NCBI RefSeq assembly: GCF_003096715.1
Contig: NZ_QEOL01000014.1
Location: 124,001 to 188,000, forward strand
Direction of reading: 5' to 3'
Source: Paraburkholderia silvatlantica
GTDB taxonomy: Bacteria > Pseudomonadota > Gammaproteobacteria > Burkholderiales > Burkholderiaceae
DNA: 64,000 nt
A program made the position numbers and the translations under genes. This document shows, one piece after another, positions 43,685-52,934 of the stretch (within the stretch, counting starts at the first letter, position 1; every line of letters starts with the position of its first letter). The notes beneath the pieces were generated by a model. The model did not search any database. It was not told where the DNA came from and saw only the letters and a program-made list of their open reading frames with translations.

Positions 43685-44285
43685 ATGAAACGCAAAACCC
43701 GCATTCAACCGATGAACGACGCCGTCGCCGACCAGGACGACAACGGCTACGATCGCCCGAGCAAATCGCAGCTCAAGCGCGACATGGAAGCGCTCCAGGA
43801 ACTCGGCCAGGCCCTCGTGGAACTGCCGAGAGACGCGCTCAAGCGCATGCCGATGACCGAAGACCTCGCGGACGCCGTCCACGAGTGCCGCCGTATCACC
43901 GACCACGAAGGCCGCCGCCGCCAGCTCCAGTACGTGGGCCGCATGATGCGCGGCCTGACCGAAGCCGAAGTCGCCGCGCTGCGCACGAAGCTCGACGAGC
44001 ACCGCGGGGTGAACAAGGCCGCGACGGCGCGCCTGCACTGGATCGAGCGCACGCGCGACAAGCTGCTCGCGGACGACGCCGCGCTCACCGAATTCATCCG
44101 CCAGCATCCCGCTGCCGACCCGCAGGAAGGCCGCACGCTGATCCGCAACGCGCGCCGCGAGCAGGAGCAGAGCAAGCCGCCCAGGTCCTTCCGCGAGCTG
44201 TTCCAGTGGATCAAGGACGCGAGCGCCCAGGGCGCCGACGAAAGCGAAGACCACGAAGACGGGCGTGCCGACGAGGACCGCGAAG

Positions 44286-44299
<14 letters not shown>
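43685..44299 (+). CDS. darP: Ribosome biogenesis factor DarP (YjgA family)
   Basis: The 204-residue basic/acidic helical protein matches the YjgA/DUF615 family, now known as DarP, which takes part in 50S ribosomal subunit assembly. Visible family segments are PSKSQLKRDMEALQELGQAL, RRQLQYVGRMMR and PRSFRELFQWIKD. The frame is open upstream; ATG 43685 is chosen because the conserved domain begins soon after. It overlaps the start of the next gene. Confidence 0.92.
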
Positions 44300-44921
<622 letters not shown>

Positions 44922-44944
44922 CACTCGAACGTCTTCATTGATCG

Positions 44945-44971
44945 CGCGGCAGCGGCAGTGCCGCTGCCGCG
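44945..44971. other. Long GC hairpin between mogA and orn
   Basis: CGCGGCAGCGGCA (44945-44957) pairs perfectly with TGCCGCTGCCGCG (44959-44971) across a single base, so the loop must open at the stem tip. No T run follows. It lies between convergent genes and may act as a weak bidirectional end. Confidence 0.6.
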
Positions 44972-44985
44972 TGTCCCGCCGGCGC

Positions 44986-45615
44986 TCAGAGCGCCGGACC
45001 GGCCTCGCCTGCCGCCACGTCGGGCACGATGCCCGGCGCCGGAACGAGGAAGTGCTCGCGGTAGTATTTGAGTTCGTCGATCGACTCGTGGATGTCGGCG
45101 AGCGCCGTGTGCATCGCGCGCTTCTGGAAACCCTTGTAGAGGGTCGGCTGCCAGCGTCGGCACAGTTCCTTGAGCGTGCTCACGTCGAGGTTGCGGTAGT
45201 GGAAAAAGCGCTCGAGCGTGGGCATCCAGCGCGCCATGAAGCGGCGGTCCTGGCAGATCGAGTTGCCGCACATCGGCGACTTGCCCGGCGGCACGTATTG
45301 CGAAAGGAACGCCATGATCTGCTCGGCCGCAGTTTCTTCCGTGACGGTCGAGGCGCGCACGCGCTCGGTCAGGCCCGAGCGGCCGTGCGTGTTGCGGTTC
45401 CATTCGTCCATGCGGTCGAGCACCGGCTCCGGCTGATGGATGGCCAGCACGGGGCCTTCCACGAGCTTGTCGAGCGTCGAGTTCGTCACCACCACGGCGA
45501 TCTCGATGATGCGGTCGTTGTCGGGATCGAGGCCCGTCATTTCCATATCGAGCCAGATCAGGTTCATGTCGGTGCGCTCGATGAGCGGCGCGCCGGCAGC
45601 GGTAATGTCAGTCAT
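44986..45615 (-). CDS. orn: Oligoribonuclease Orn
   Basis: Orn is a DEDDh 3'-5' exonuclease that removes the last di- and oligoribonucleotides, including pGpG, the breakdown product of c-di-GMP. The first catalytic motif is IWLDMEMTGLDP, followed by the conserved MCGNSICQDRRFM and HTALADIHESIDEL. Start at 45615 gives 209 residues; the frame is open upstream. Confidence 0.96.
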   Translation of the reverse strand: MTDITAAGAPLIERTDMNLIWLDMEMTGLDPDNDRIIEIAVVVTNSTLDKLVEGPVLAIHQPEPVLDRMDEWNRNTHGRSGLTERVRASTVTEETAAEQIMAFLSQYVPPGKSPMCGNSICQDRRFMARWMPTLERFFHYRNLDVSTLKELCRRWQPTLYKGFQKRAMHTALADIHESIDELKYYREHFLVPAPGIVPDVAAGEAGPAL

Positions 45616-45727
45616 GAAAGGCAACCTGGAGAGCGTTGGAGGCGCGGCGCGTGCGCGGCATCGACAGGATGCGATGCCCGGCCGGCGAGAACATATAATT
45701 GTCGCATAGATACCACGGACTTCCTGG

Positions 45728-47005
45728 ATGCCTAATCTGTCCCCCTCCCCTGCGCTGTCCTTCAGCGCGCTGTTCGTCGTGGCCGTGCTCGCCATGGTCG
45801 CGACCAGGCTCTGGCTCGCGTCGCGGCAGATCCGCTTCGTGGCCGCACACCGCGGCGCGGTGCCCGCCCAGTTCACCGCCACCATCCCGCTCGCCGCGCA
45901 TCAGCGAGCCGCCGACTACACGGTCGCGCGCACGCGCCTCGGCATGATCGAGATCGTGCTCGGCGCCGTGGTGCTGATCGCGCTCACGCTGCTCGGCGGC
46001 GTGCAGGCGCTCGATCTCGGCATCTCGGATGCGATCGGGCGCGACTATGTGGGCCAGATCGCGCTGATCGGAGCCGTGCTCGCCATTTCCGGTCTGGTCG
46101 AACTGCCGCTCGACTACTACCGCCAGTTCGTGGTCGAAGAGCGCTTCGGCTTCAATCGCATGACGAAGCGCATTTTCGTCATGGACCGCATCAAGGGGCT
46201 CCTGATCGGCGCCGCGTTCGGCATTCCGCTTCTCTTCGTCGTGCTCTGGCTCATGAAGCAGGCGGGCAGCCTCTGGTGGCTCTGGACGTGGGCCGTTTGG
46301 GTCGCCTTCCAGATGCTCGTGCTGGTGCTCTATCCCACCTTCATCGCGCCGCTCTTCAACAAGTTCGAGCCGCTGCGCGACGAAGCGCTGCGCTCGCGCA
46401 TCGAGGCGCTCATGCAGCGCTGCGGCTTTGCGGCCAAGGGCCTGTTCGTGATGGACGGCAGCCGCCGCTCCGCACACGGCAACGCCTATTTCACGGGCTT
46501 TGGCGCGTCCAAGCGCATCGTGTTCTTCGATACGCTGCTCGCGCGCCTGTCCGGCAGCGAGATCGAGGCCGTGCTCGCGCACGAGCTGGGCCACTTCAAG
46601 CGCCGTCACGTCATCAAGCGCATGGTGGTCACGTTCGCGATCAGCCTCGCGCTGCTCGCCCTGCTCGGCTGGCTCTCGCAGCGCGTCTGGTTCTACGAGG
46701 GGCTCGGCGTGCGTCCGTCGCTGCTCGGCGGTAACGAAGGGCTCGCGCTCGTGCTGTTCTTCCTCGCCGTGCCCGTGTTCCTGTTCTTCGTCACGCCGCT
46801 TGGCAGCCTCTCCTCGCGCAAGCACGAGTTCGAGGCCGACGCCTTCGCCGCCACGCAAACGGACGCGCAGCATCTCGTCAACGCGCTCGTGAAGCTCTAC
46901 GAAGACAACGCGTCGACGCTCACGCCCGACCCGCTCTATACCGCGTTCTACTACTCGCATCCGCCGGCTTCGCAGCGGATCGACCGACTGCTCGCGCACG
47001 CATGA
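45728..47005 (+). CDS. M48 family zinc metallopeptidase (CAAX protease 1-like)
   Basis: This 425-residue integral membrane protease has about seven hydrophobic segments and the zinc-binding HELGHFKRRH, with the third ligand in EFEADAFAA. It resembles Ste24/CAAX prenyl protease 1. In bacteria the substrate is unknown; quality control of membrane proteins is a common proposal. Its end overlaps rsgA by ATGA. Confidence 0.92.
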   Translation: MPNLSPSPALSFSALFVVAVLAMVATRLWLASRQIRFVAAHRGAVPAQFTATIPLAAHQRAADYTVARTRLGMIEIVLGAVVLIALTLLGGVQALDLGISDAIGRDYVGQIALIGAVLAISGLVELPLDYYRQFVVEERFGFNRMTKRIFVMDRIKGLLIGAAFGIPLLFVVLWLMKQAGSLWWLWTWAVWVAFQMLVLVLYPTFIAPLFNKFEPLRDEALRSRIEALMQRCGFAAKGLFVMDGSRRSAHGNAYFTGFGASKRIVFFDTLLARLSGSEIEAVLAHELGHFKRRHVIKRMVVTFAISLALLALLGWLSQRVWFYEGLGVRPSLLGGNEGLALVLFFLAVPVFLFFVTPLGSLSSRKHEFEADAFAATQTDAQHLVNALVKLYEDNASTLTPDPLYTAFYYSHPPASQRIDRLLAHA

Positions 47006-47943
47006 GCCGGCGCGCAACGAAGGCCGCCGGCAATGCAAAAGCTGCGGGCGCCACGCTGCACGGCGTGGTGATCGCCGCCCACGGGCGCCACTATCTCGTC
47101 GCGCCCGACGGCGGCGGCGCGCACCTGCAATGCTTCCCCCGCGGCAAGAAGAGCGAGGTCGCGGTGGGCGACCGCGTCGAGTATCAGCCGACGTCCGCCG
47201 ATCAGGGCGTGATCGTCGCGATCGGCGAGCGGCGCAACCTGCTCTACCGCTCCGACCAGTTCAAGTCGAAGCTCTTCGCGGCGAACCTCGACCAGTTGCT
47301 GATCGTGCTCGCCACGGAACCGCACTTCAGCGAGGACCTGCTCGGGCGCGCGCTCGTGGCCGCCGAGGCCAACGGCCTCAAGCCGCTCATCGTGCTCAAC
47401 AAGATCGACGTAGAGGCTGCGCTGCCACTCGCGCGCCGGCGGCTCGAGCGCTATCGCGCGCTGGGCTATACGGTGCTCGAGCTTTCGGTGAAGGGCCGGC
47501 CCGAGGAGGCACGCGCGGCGCTGGCCGAGCATCTGCACGGCCATCAGACGATCCTGCTCGGCCAGTCGGGCATGGGCAAGTCGACGCTCGTGAACCTGTT
47601 GATTCCGGACGCCGAAGCGGCCACGCGCGAGATCTCGACCGCGCTCAACAGCGGCCGCCACACCACGACGTTCACGCGGCTCTACACGCTCCCCGAGGGC
47701 GGCGCGCTGATCGACTCGCCGGGCTTCCAGGAGTTCGGCCTCTATCACCTCACCGAGGGCAAGCTGGAGCGCGCGTTCCCCGAGTTCCGGCCGCTGCTCG
47801 CGCACTGCCGCTTCTACAATTGCCATCACCTGCACGAGCCGGGCTGCGCGATTCTGGAAGCCGTCGACGACGGCCGCATCGCGCCCGAGCGCCAGGCGCT
47901 CTACGCGCAGCTCATGCACGAGATCAGCCAGGTCGTGCGCTGA
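47002..47943 (+). CDS. rsgA: Ribosome small-subunit GTPase RsgA
   Basis: RsgA is a circularly permuted GTPase in late 30S assembly. In order: an OB-fold (about residues 10-80), G4 LNKIDVE, G1 GQSGMGKSTLVN, G3 DSPGFQEF, and C-terminal zinc ligands in HCRFYNCHHLHEPGC. Length 313 is normal. It is coupled by ATGA to the M48 gene. Confidence 0.96.
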   Translation: MSRRATKAAGNAKAAGATLHGVVIAAHGRHYLVAPDGGGAHLQCFPRGKKSEVAVGDRVEYQPTSADQGVIVAIGERRNLLYRSDQFKSKLFAANLDQLLIVLATEPHFSEDLLGRALVAAEANGLKPLIVLNKIDVEAALPLARRRLERYRALGYTVLELSVKGRPEEARAALAEHLHGHQTILLGQSGMGKSTLVNLLIPDAEAATREISTALNSGRHTTTFTRLYTLPEGGALIDSPGFQEFGLYHLTEGKLERAFPEFRPLLAHCRFYNCHHLHEPGCAILEAVDDGRIAPERQALYAQLMHEISQVVR

Positions 47944-47966
47944 CGCGCCGCCTGCCCCAACGCCCT

Positions 47967-48290
47967 ATGCTCAAGCTCGTGCGCGCGCCGAATCTGCTGA
48001 TCGCCCAGCACTGGATGAACATCCTCGCGACGGCGGGCGTGCCCTGCGAGCTGCACAACCGCTACCTGAGCGGCGCAATGGGCGAGATTCCGGCGGACCA
48101 GTGCGCGCCCGAACTGTGGCTCGTGGACGAGCGCGACGAAAAGCTCGCCCGGCGTTTGCTCGACGAGGCCGTGAGCGGGCCGCCGCCGGGCGCGCCCACG
48201 TGGCGCTGCGCGCGCTGTGGCGAGGTGCTCGAAGCGCAGTTCACCGTGTGCTGGAATTGCGGTCGGGATCGCGACGTGCGCGACGAGTGA
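47967..48290 (+). CDS. DUF2007 protein with zinc ribbon
   Basis: The 107-residue protein has an N-terminal DUF2007 domain (MLKLVRAPNLLIAQHWMNIL, LWLVDERD) and a C-terminal zinc ribbon with two CxxC knuckles, CARCGE and CWNCGR. DUF2007 appears in small proteins of unknown role, sometimes with PII-like folds. ATG 47967 lies 23 bases after the rsgA stop. It is the last gene of this operon, followed by a terminator. Confidence 0.88.
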   Translation: MLKLVRAPNLLIAQHWMNILATAGVPCELHNRYLSGAMGEIPADQCAPELWLVDERDEKLARRLLDEAVSGPPPGAPTWRCARCGEVLEAQFTVCWNCGRDRDVRDE

Positions 48291-48310
48291 CGCCGGGTGC
48301 CGACCCAAAC

Positions 48311-48342
48311 GCAAATGGGCCGCTTGAAAGCGGCCCATTTGC
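48311..48342. terminator. Terminator between DUF2007 gene and CbiB-like gene
   Basis: GCAAATGGGCCGCT (48311-48324) pairs with AGCGGCCCATTTGC (48329-48342) with a 4-nt loop. The two genes converge here. The T tract is weak, but the stem is long. Confidence 0.75.
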
Positions 48343-48370
48343 ATGTTTACGGCTCTTGGCGCGCCAGCGC

Positions 48371-49309
48371 TCAAAGCCAGACGGCGATCGTCAGCATGAG
48401 CAGCAGGATCATCCACAGGATCACGGCGCGCCAGACGAGGCCCACGGCCGATTGCAGCGTGCGCGGCGTGCAGTCGTCGCCCACCGTGTACGGGCCGCCC
48501 TCGCCCGGTTGCGCGAGCGCATCGACGCTGGACTGCTCGGCCAGCGGGCCCGACAGGCGCGCGCCCAGCGCGCCGCTGCCGGTGGCGAGCAGCACGCCTT
48601 CGTTGGTGTCGGGCCACTGGTTCGTGTGGTTGCGCCAGGCGTAGATCGCATCCTCGAAGTTGCCGACGATGGCAAAGCCGAGCGACGTGAGCCGCGCCGG
48701 CACCCAATCGATCACGAAAAACACATGCTGCGCGAAGTTCGAGAACGCCTCGGTGCGATCCTCCGCCGGGCGTGCCCACTCGCGCGCGAGGTATTCGGCG
48801 ATGCGGTACAGCACCGCGCCGGCGGGCCCGATCGGCACGAGAAACCAGAAGAACACGCCGAACACGTGCCGATGCGAGGCGATCACCGCGTGAATGAGCG
48901 TGTGGCGCACGATCTCGCTCACGGGCATGTCCACCGCGTCGATGCCGGTCCATTCGTGGAGGATTTCACGCGCGCGCGGCACGTCGTCGTTGTTCAGCGC
49001 GAGATGGATGTCGGTGAAATAGTGGCTGAACTGGCGAAAGCCGAGCGTGAAGTACACGACCACCACGTTCCACAGGAACGCCAGCACAAAGCTGACGTGG
49101 TACAGGACGTAGTAGACGAGCGCCGTGGCGAGCGTCCACGGCAGCACGACCACGAGCCACGCGATGAGGCCATGCTTCTGCTTGCCGGCGTCGAAGCCGT
49201 GAGCGGCCCATTCCGCATTGAGGCGCACGAGCGCCATGACCGGATTATTGGGCGAAAGCGCCCGCACCTGTTCGATGACGAGAGCCAGCAATACGGAAAA
49301 GAAGGTCAT
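48371..49309 (-). CDS. CobD/CbiB-family membrane protein
   Basis: The 312-residue protein has about five hydrophobic segments and resembles the CobD/CbiB family (RLTSLGFAIVGNFEDAIYAW, RAREILHEWTGIDAVD). True CbiB makes adenosylcobinamide phosphate, but no other cobalamin gene is near; many beta-proteobacteria carry such a homologue with unknown role. ATG 49309 starts the first membrane helix; the frame is open to 49444. Confidence 0.82.
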   Translation of the reverse strand: MTFFSVLLALVIEQVRALSPNNPVMALVRLNAEWAAHGFDAGKQKHGLIAWLVVVLPWTLATALVYYVLYHVSFVLAFLWNVVVVYFTLGFRQFSHYFTDIHLALNNDDVPRAREILHEWTGIDAVDMPVSEIVRHTLIHAVIASHRHVFGVFFWFLVPIGPAGAVLYRIAEYLAREWARPAEDRTEAFSNFAQHVFFVIDWVPARLTSLGFAIVGNFEDAIYAWRNHTNQWPDTNEGVLLATGSGALGARLSGPLAEQSSVDALAQPGEGGPYTVGDDCTPRTLQSAVGLVWRAVILWMILLLMLTIAVWL

Positions 49310-49459
49310 GCGACGCGCCGTGCAGATCGGGTTGCGAAAGGGGTTTGATGAAAGTGTTGCAACGATATCACAGGGCCAGATGTGCCTGACCCTCGCCGGC
49401 AATTCGGGCGGCAAACTCGCAACAGTGCGTAGTGGCGCTTGCATGCGCCGCCAGACGTG

Positions 49460-50182
49460 TTACGCAAGCAGGAAGCGGTAGAAGTTGCGCAGCATGCCTG
49501 CCGTCGCCCCCCAGATGAAGTGCGAGGACCCGACGCCGGAAGCGGCGACGGGTTCGGGCACATTGCGGTCCGGTGAATTCCGGTCCGGATACGGCATCGC
49601 GTAAAAGCGCCGCTCGCCGCCTTCCCAGCGGAGCACGCGCACCTGGTGATGCGCCGGGTTCATGAGAAAGCTGAGCGGCACCTCGAAGATGCTCGCCACT
49701 TCGAGCGAGTCCGCCGCGAGACTGAATGGCTCGTGCACGAGGCCGACGACGGGCGTGACCTTGAAGCCGGTGCCGGTGAGGTAGTCGGGCAACGCACCGA
49801 GCACCTCGACACGCGCGGGGTCGAGGTTCACCTCCTCTTGTGCCTCGCGCAGCGCGGCGGCGATGGGCGTAGGGTCGGAAGGTTCGCGGCTGCCGCCGGG
49901 AAAGCTCACCTGGCCCGCGTGATTGCTGAGGTTGTCGGCGCGCTGCGTGAGCAGCACGGTCAAGCCCCCCGGGCGCATCGCGATGGGCATGAGCACGGCA
50001 GCCTCGCGCGGATCGCGCATCTCGGCGAGACGCGCTTCCTGCGGTTCGGGGTCCCACGGCAGGCGCTGCTCGAAGCGTGTGCGCAAGCCGGCGGCGGTCA
50101 GGCGCTCCGCGGCGACCTGCGGAAGGTTCGCGCCCGTCGATTCGATCGGCAGGCTTTCGGGTTCAAATACTGGGCGGATCAA
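49460..50182 (-). CDS. Nudix hydrolase (CoA pyrophosphatase type)
   Basis: This 240-residue Nudix protein belongs to the NudL/PCD1-like group that cleaves CoA to phosphopantetheine and ADP. It has the LLTQRADNLSNHAGQVSFPGG UPF0035 signature, seen as NHAGQVSFPGG, and the Nudix core ALREAQEEVNL. The substrate is inferred. It lies just before (leftward of) the rplS operon terminator. Confidence 0.87.
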   Translation of the reverse strand: MIRPVFEPESLPIESTGANLPQVAAERLTAAGLRTRFEQRLPWDPEPQEARLAEMRDPREAAVLMPIAMRPGGLTVLLTQRADNLSNHAGQVSFPGGSREPSDPTPIAAALREAQEEVNLDPARVEVLGALPDYLTGTGFKVTPVVGLVHEPFSLAADSLEVASIFEVPLSFLMNPAHHQVRVLRWEGGERRFYAMPYPDRNSPDRNVPEPVAASGVGSSHFIWGATAGMLRNFYRFLLA

Positions 50183-50230
50183 CGGGCGTCCCGGATTACA
50201 CGTACACGAGATTATTTTGCGGCCAAAAAG

Positions 50231-50258
50231 AAAAAAGCACCCCGAGGGGTGCTTTTTT
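50231..50258. terminator. Terminator of the rpsP-rimM-trmD-rplS operon
   Basis: AAAAAAGCACCC and its complement GGGTGCTTTTTT flank a short loop just past the rplS stop. On the minus strand the stem runs into a T tract. Confidence 0.9.
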
Positions 50259-50268
50259 CTTACAGCTT

Positions 50269-50664
50269 TTACGCCTGATCGGCCGGAGCGGCTGCGCGGT
50301 CTTTCGACACCAGCTTTTCCTTGATACGTGCCTTCTTGCCCGACAGGCTGCGCAGGTAGTACAGCTTCGCGCGACGCACGTCGCCGCGGCGCTTCACCAC
50401 GATGCTGGCCAGCAGCGGCGAATACGTCTGGAACGTACGCTCGACGCCTTCGCCCGACGAGATCTTGCGCACGATGAACGACGAGTTCAGGCCGCGGTTA
50501 CGCTTCGCGATCACGACGCCTTCGTATGCCTGAACGCGCTTGCGGTTACCTTCAACCACGTTCACGTTGACGATCACCGTATCGCCGGGGGCGAAATCGG
50601 GGATGGTCTTCTCGCCCAGCACGCGCTGGATCTCTTCCTGCTCGAGTTTTTCAATCAGATTCAT
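50269..50664 (-). CDS. rplS: 50S ribosomal protein L19
   Basis: L19 lies at the 30S-50S interface. The 131-residue product begins MNLIEKLEQEEI and contains FAPGDTVIVNVNVVEGNRKR and RVQAYEGVVIAKRNRG, the L19 signature region. It is the last gene of the rpsP-rimM-trmD-rplS operon. Confidence 0.97.
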   Translation of the reverse strand: MNLIEKLEQEEIQRVLGEKTIPDFAPGDTVIVNVNVVEGNRKRVQAYEGVVIAKRNRGLNSSFIVRKISSGEGVERTFQTYSPLLASIVVKRRGDVRRAKLYYLRSLSGKKARIKEKLVSKDRAAAPADQA

Positions 50665-50814
50665 GGATTGACTCCGTATGCCATCTTGTCGGCGTTCGTA
50701 CCTGTGCAGGGTTGCCTGCACTACGGCCCCGATAGAGGATGGATTCACAACTGGCGCCGTTCACGCATGAAGCGGCACCGCCTTTTGCGCCCCTTGTCGC
50801 GCCCGCCCGAAGCC

Positions 50815-51582
50815 TTACGCTTCGTCCGGGCCCTTCGCGAGACTAGCGAGCCACGCCTCGTCGGCCCGGCTCAACATCTTGTTCTTTCTGGCCCGCGCGA
50901 TCAGATCGGGCCGCTTGTTCCACGTATTGCGCAACGCCTCGCGGCGGCGCCACAGCTCGATTTCCGCATGATGGCCGCCAAGCAGCACATCGGGCACACG
51001 CACGCCGTCGTATTCCTCGGGGCGCGTGTAATGCGGACAGTCGAGCAAACCGTCGACGAAGCTGTCCTGCACCGCGGAAAGCGCGTCGCCCAGCACGCCC
51101 GGCAGGTTGCGCACCACGGCGTCCATCAAGGCCATCGCAGGCAATTCGCCCCCCGAGAGCACGAAGTCGCCGAGGCTCACTTCTTCGTCCACGCAGCGGT
51201 CGACGAGACGCTGGTCGATCGCTTCGTAGCGGCCGCACAACATCACGAGACCCGGCTCCTGCGCGAACTGCATGACGCGTTCGTGCGTGAGCGGCTTGCC
51301 TTGCGGCGACATCAGCAGCACACGCGGAGCGCTCACGCCGGCTTGCGCCTGCGCGGCCTTCGCCGCGTCGATCGCCGCTTCGAGCGGCCTGGCCAGCATG
51401 ACCATGCCGGGGCCGCCGCCGTAAGGGCGGTCGTCGATCGTGCGGTAGTTGTCGGTCGTGAAATCACGCGGATTCCACGTGCGCAACGTGTAACGCTGCT
51501 GCTTCGCCGCCCGGCTGGTAATGCCCCAGTCGGTCAGCGCGCGGAACATCTCGGGAAAGAGCGTGACGACATCGAACTGCAT
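50815..51582 (-). CDS. trmD: tRNA (guanine37-N1)-methyltransferase TrmD
   Basis: TrmD methylates G37 of tRNAs reading CNN codons, preventing frameshifts. The knotted SPOUT fold is visible by YGGGPGMVM, LLMSPQGKPLTH, LCGRYEAIDQR and LSGGELPAMALMDAV. Length 255 is normal. Third gene of the operon. Confidence 0.97.
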   Translation of the reverse strand: MQFDVVTLFPEMFRALTDWGITSRAAKQQRYTLRTWNPRDFTTDNYRTIDDRPYGGGPGMVMLARPLEAAIDAAKAAQAQAGVSAPRVLLMSPQGKPLTHERVMQFAQEPGLVMLCGRYEAIDQRLVDRCVDEEVSLGDFVLSGGELPAMALMDAVVRNLPGVLGDALSAVQDSFVDGLLDCPHYTRPEEYDGVRVPDVLLGGHHAEIELWRRREALRNTWNKRPDLIARARKNKMLSRADEAWLASLAKGPDEA

Positions 51583-51635
51583 CGCTCTCTCCGTTCAGCG
51601 AAATTGAATCAAGGCGCGCGGTGTTGCTGCGGCGT

Positions 51636-52400
51636 TTAGTAGTCGGCTTCCCAGTCGACGACGATGCGCTTCGCCGCCAGGTCCACCGTCTTCACGAACA
51701 CGCCCACAAACGGGATCAGGCGCTCGCCGGCGGCCGGCTTGCCATCCTTGTCCGTGGACGCATACGTGACACGCAACACCGATTGCGCACCATTGTCGAT
51801 CAGGTCGGCGACCTTGCCGAGCTCGACGCCCGCCTCATTGGCGACGTCGAGGCCGATCAGGTCGACCCAGTAATATTCGTCGGCAGCAGGAGCCGGGAAT
51901 TCGGCCCGGCTCACGTACACGCGCGCGCCGCGCAACAGCAGCGCGGCATCGCGGTCGGCGAGGCCCGAAAGCTGGCCGACGACGCTGTCACCATGAACCT
52001 TGGCGCTCTCGCGCACCGCGGAATGACGCTCGCGATGCCCCTGACCCTCGCGGCCCTTGAGGAGCCACCAGCGTTTGGCGGAAAGCAGTGCGCGGCCGTC
52101 CTGCGCGTGCGGCGCGATCTTCAGCCAGCCCTTGAGGCCATAGGCGTCGATCACGGCGCCGACTTCAACGGCGTCGGCCGGCCAGCTCGCTTCGGTTTCG
52201 GCGCGCAGGCTGCCGGTTGCGGGCGCGGCTTTCGCGGCGCTCTCGCGTGCAGGCTTGCGCACGAACGCGCCAAACGACGGGGCGCCGCGGGCGGCAACCT
52301 TGCCGGCGCCGCCAGTCGCAGCGCTGTTTGCCGCTGCGGGCGCCCCGCTTTCCGACGCGTCGTTCGCCTCTACGGCAGATTTAGCGTCATGCGCGGACAT
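51636..52400 (-). CDS. rimM: Ribosome maturation factor RimM
   Basis: RimM helps 30S assembly around S19. The PRC-barrel half shows EYYWVDLIGLDVANEAGVEL, and the N-terminal domain VGAVIDAYGLKGWLKI. About 75 extra Ala/Gly-rich residues precede the conserved domain, as seen in Burkholderia proteins. ATG 52400 is chosen; a GTG six bases upstream is possible. Second gene of the operon. Confidence 0.94.
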   Translation of the reverse strand: MSAHDAKSAVEANDASESGAPAAANSAATGGAGKVAARGAPSFGAFVRKPARESAAKAAPATGSLRAETEASWPADAVEVGAVIDAYGLKGWLKIAPHAQDGRALLSAKRWWLLKGREGQGHRERHSAVRESAKVHGDSVVGQLSGLADRDAALLLRGARVYVSRAEFPAPAADEYYWVDLIGLDVANEAGVELGKVADLIDNGAQSVLRVTYASTDKDGKPAAGERLIPFVGVFVKTVDLAAKRIVVDWEADY

Positions 52401-52497
52401 CGGCACCCCTTGCGACCAGCTTGATATCGCATACGCCGATCATGCGGCGCGTACGCGGGTAAAACACGGACAACAGACTGAAAAGACGCTTAACGAC

Positions 52498-52761
52498 TCA
52501 AGCAGCCGGCGCAGCGGCGGCGGTCTTTTGCGCTTCCTTCACGAGGCGCTCGACGGCCGGCGACATTTGCGCGCCGTTTTCCTTCCAGTACGTCACGCGA
52601 TCTTGAGCGATACGCAGCGTTTCACCCTTGGTAGCGACCGGGTTGTAGAAGCCCACGCGCTCGATGAAACGGCCGTCGCGACGGTTGCGCGAGTCGGTTG
52701 CGACGATGTTGTAGAACGGGCGCTTTTTCGAGCCGCCGCGTGCCAGACGGATGATGACCAT
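52498..52761 (-). CDS. rpsP: 30S ribosomal protein S16
   Basis: The 87-residue S16 begins MVIIRLARGGSKKRPFYNIV and contains RDGRFIERVGFYNPVA. First gene of the rpsP-rimM-trmD-rplS operon, behind a near-consensus promoter. Confidence 0.97.
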   Translation of the reverse strand: MVIIRLARGGSKKRPFYNIVATDSRNRRDGRFIERVGFYNPVATKGETLRIAQDRVTYWKENGAQMSPAVERLVKEAQKTAAAAPAA

Positions 52762-52806
52762 ACTAAAATCCTTGAAAACCGGGGTTCGGGACTACTGAAA
52801 CATGCG

Positions 52807-52835
52807 ATTATAGCCCGAAACCGGAGGCATAACAA
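52807..52835 (-). promoter_or_regulatory. Sigma-70 promoter of the rpsP operon
   Basis: On the minus strand a -35 TTGTTA (52835-52830), 17-bp spacer and perfect -10 TATAAT (52812-52807) lie about 45 bp before the rpsP start. Confidence 0.85.
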
Positions 52836-52934
52836 ACACTTAACGGGAAATTGCGCACCGGCGCGCAGAAAGCGGCAAGACACGGCGGTCAAAATGCGGC
52901 TCATGCCTACGATAGGCGGGCCCTGGAGCGAATT

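Noticed and set aside
48371..49309. True cobalamin biosynthesis gene cbiB
   Set aside because: The family match is good, but no other cobalamin gene is near, so only a CobD/CbiB-family label is justified.
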